Origin: an uncultured Bacteroidales bacterium
GTDB lineage: Bacteria > Bacteroidota > Bacteroidia > Bacteroidales > Bacteroidaceae
Direction of reading: 5' to 3'
NCBI GenBank assembly: GCA_947367415.1
Contig: CANBEE010000170.1
Location: 1-6,071, forward strand
Length of the DNA stretch: 6,071 bases
Shown here: positions 5,957 to 6,071 of the stretch, piece after piece
Layout of the letters: each line of letters opens with the position of its first letter
How positions within the stretch are numbered: the first letter of the stretch is position 1
Translations under genes and position numbers: made by a program
The notes under the pieces: model-generated
What the model was told of the DNA's origin: nothing
The model's input: only the letters and a program-made list of their open reading frames with translations
The model's database searches: none

Positions 5957-5989
5957 CTAATTTCAAGCTGCGAAGCAGATTAAAATTAG
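5957..5989. repeat. Inverted repeat with nested hairpin upstream of ilvE
   Basis: CTAATTT (5957-5963) pairs with AAATTAG (5983-5989). Between them CTGC-GAA-GCAG (5969-5979) forms a second small stem. The outer arms contain two -7-like boxes that face each other. Confidence 0.55.
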
Positions 5990-6005
5990 TGCAAGGCGAG
6001 AGAAA
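5982..6005. repeat. Direct repeat upstream of ilvE, copy 2 (defective promoter copy)
   Basis: Identical over 24 bases to 5899-5922. On the minus strand it gives TTTG (6012-6009), 20 bases, then TAATTTTA (5988-5981). The last base of the -7 box is A instead of the conserved G, so this copy may be a weak or dead promoter. The remaining sequence to the right edge (6013-6071) is A/T-rich, and I see no gene in it. Confidence 0.85.
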
Positions 6006-6071
6006 TGCCAAATCCCAACGAGCGAAAGTGAAGGAAAATTTATTTTTACTCTGTCAAACTGTACATTATAG

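Noticed and set aside
5432..5983. 183-codon open frame on the plus strand across ilvE and its upstream region
   Set aside because: It is antisense to conserved ilvE, has low-complexity His/Leu/Ala composition expected of a shadow frame, and shows no domain; ilvE is certain on the other strand.
5898..6012. CRISPR array from the repeated 24-base units
   Set aside because: Only two copies are present, they coincide with promoter boxes, and no cas genes or further units occur.
6038..6071. TATAAT on the minus strand at the right edge as a sigma70-type -10 box
   Set aside because: Bacteroidetes use the TAnnTTTG box; no matching upstream element can be seen at the window edge, and the region is simply A/T-rich.

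Overview
The window looks like a chromosomal segment from an anaerobic Bacteroidales bacterium, most likely near Prevotellaceae or Bacteroidaceae. Three things point there. The promoters fit the Bacteroidetes pattern TTTG-N19/20-TAnnTTTG. Start codons sit in A-rich leaders without Shine-Dalgarno sequences. The proteins are typical of the order: a NagB-like/PIG-L fusion, an anaerobic sulfatase-maturase and a class II branched-chain aminotransferase. The genus is inference from remembered protein similarity.

Left part (1-1260, + strand): the 3' end of a family 2 glycosyltransferase gene runs off the left edge. Five bases later comes a GNAT acetyltransferase gene, probably in the same operon. 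The promoter of the next gene, tRNA-Asp(GTC), lies inside the last codons of the acetyltransferase. The tRNA is followed at once by a strong intrinsic terminator.

Middle part (1260-3434): a long hairpin separates the tRNA from a convergent minus-strand gene. That gene encodes a 640-residue two-domain protein. Its N-terminal half is a glucosamine-6-phosphate deaminase (NagB) fold in which two catalytic positions are changed. Its C-terminal half is a PIG-L/LmbE deacetylase with intact metal-site motifs. A short intergenic region (3268-3434) holds its likely promoter and a possible terminator for the gene upstream.

Right part (3435-6071, minus strand): ilvE (branched-chain aminotransferase) is followed after 59 bases by an anaerobic sulfatase-maturating enzyme (chuR/anSME, radical SAM plus SPASM). 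No terminator or promoter is visible between them, so they are probably co-transcribed. The 217 bases upstream of ilvE hold a consensus promoter, a second near-identical copy of it 83 bases further upstream, a weaker promoter-like match facing the other way, and several inverted repeats. No gene is visible there.

The genes are a mix of housekeeping functions (tRNA, ilvE), surface polysaccharide synthesis (glycosyltransferase) and host-glycan metabolism (sulfatase maturation, amino-sugar-related fusion). No CRISPR array, transposase, toxin-antitoxin pair or clear new defence system is present. The points most worth following up are the altered NagB active site, the promoter repeats upstream of ilvE, the tRNA promoter nested in a coding region and a heptamer repeat inside the maturase gene.
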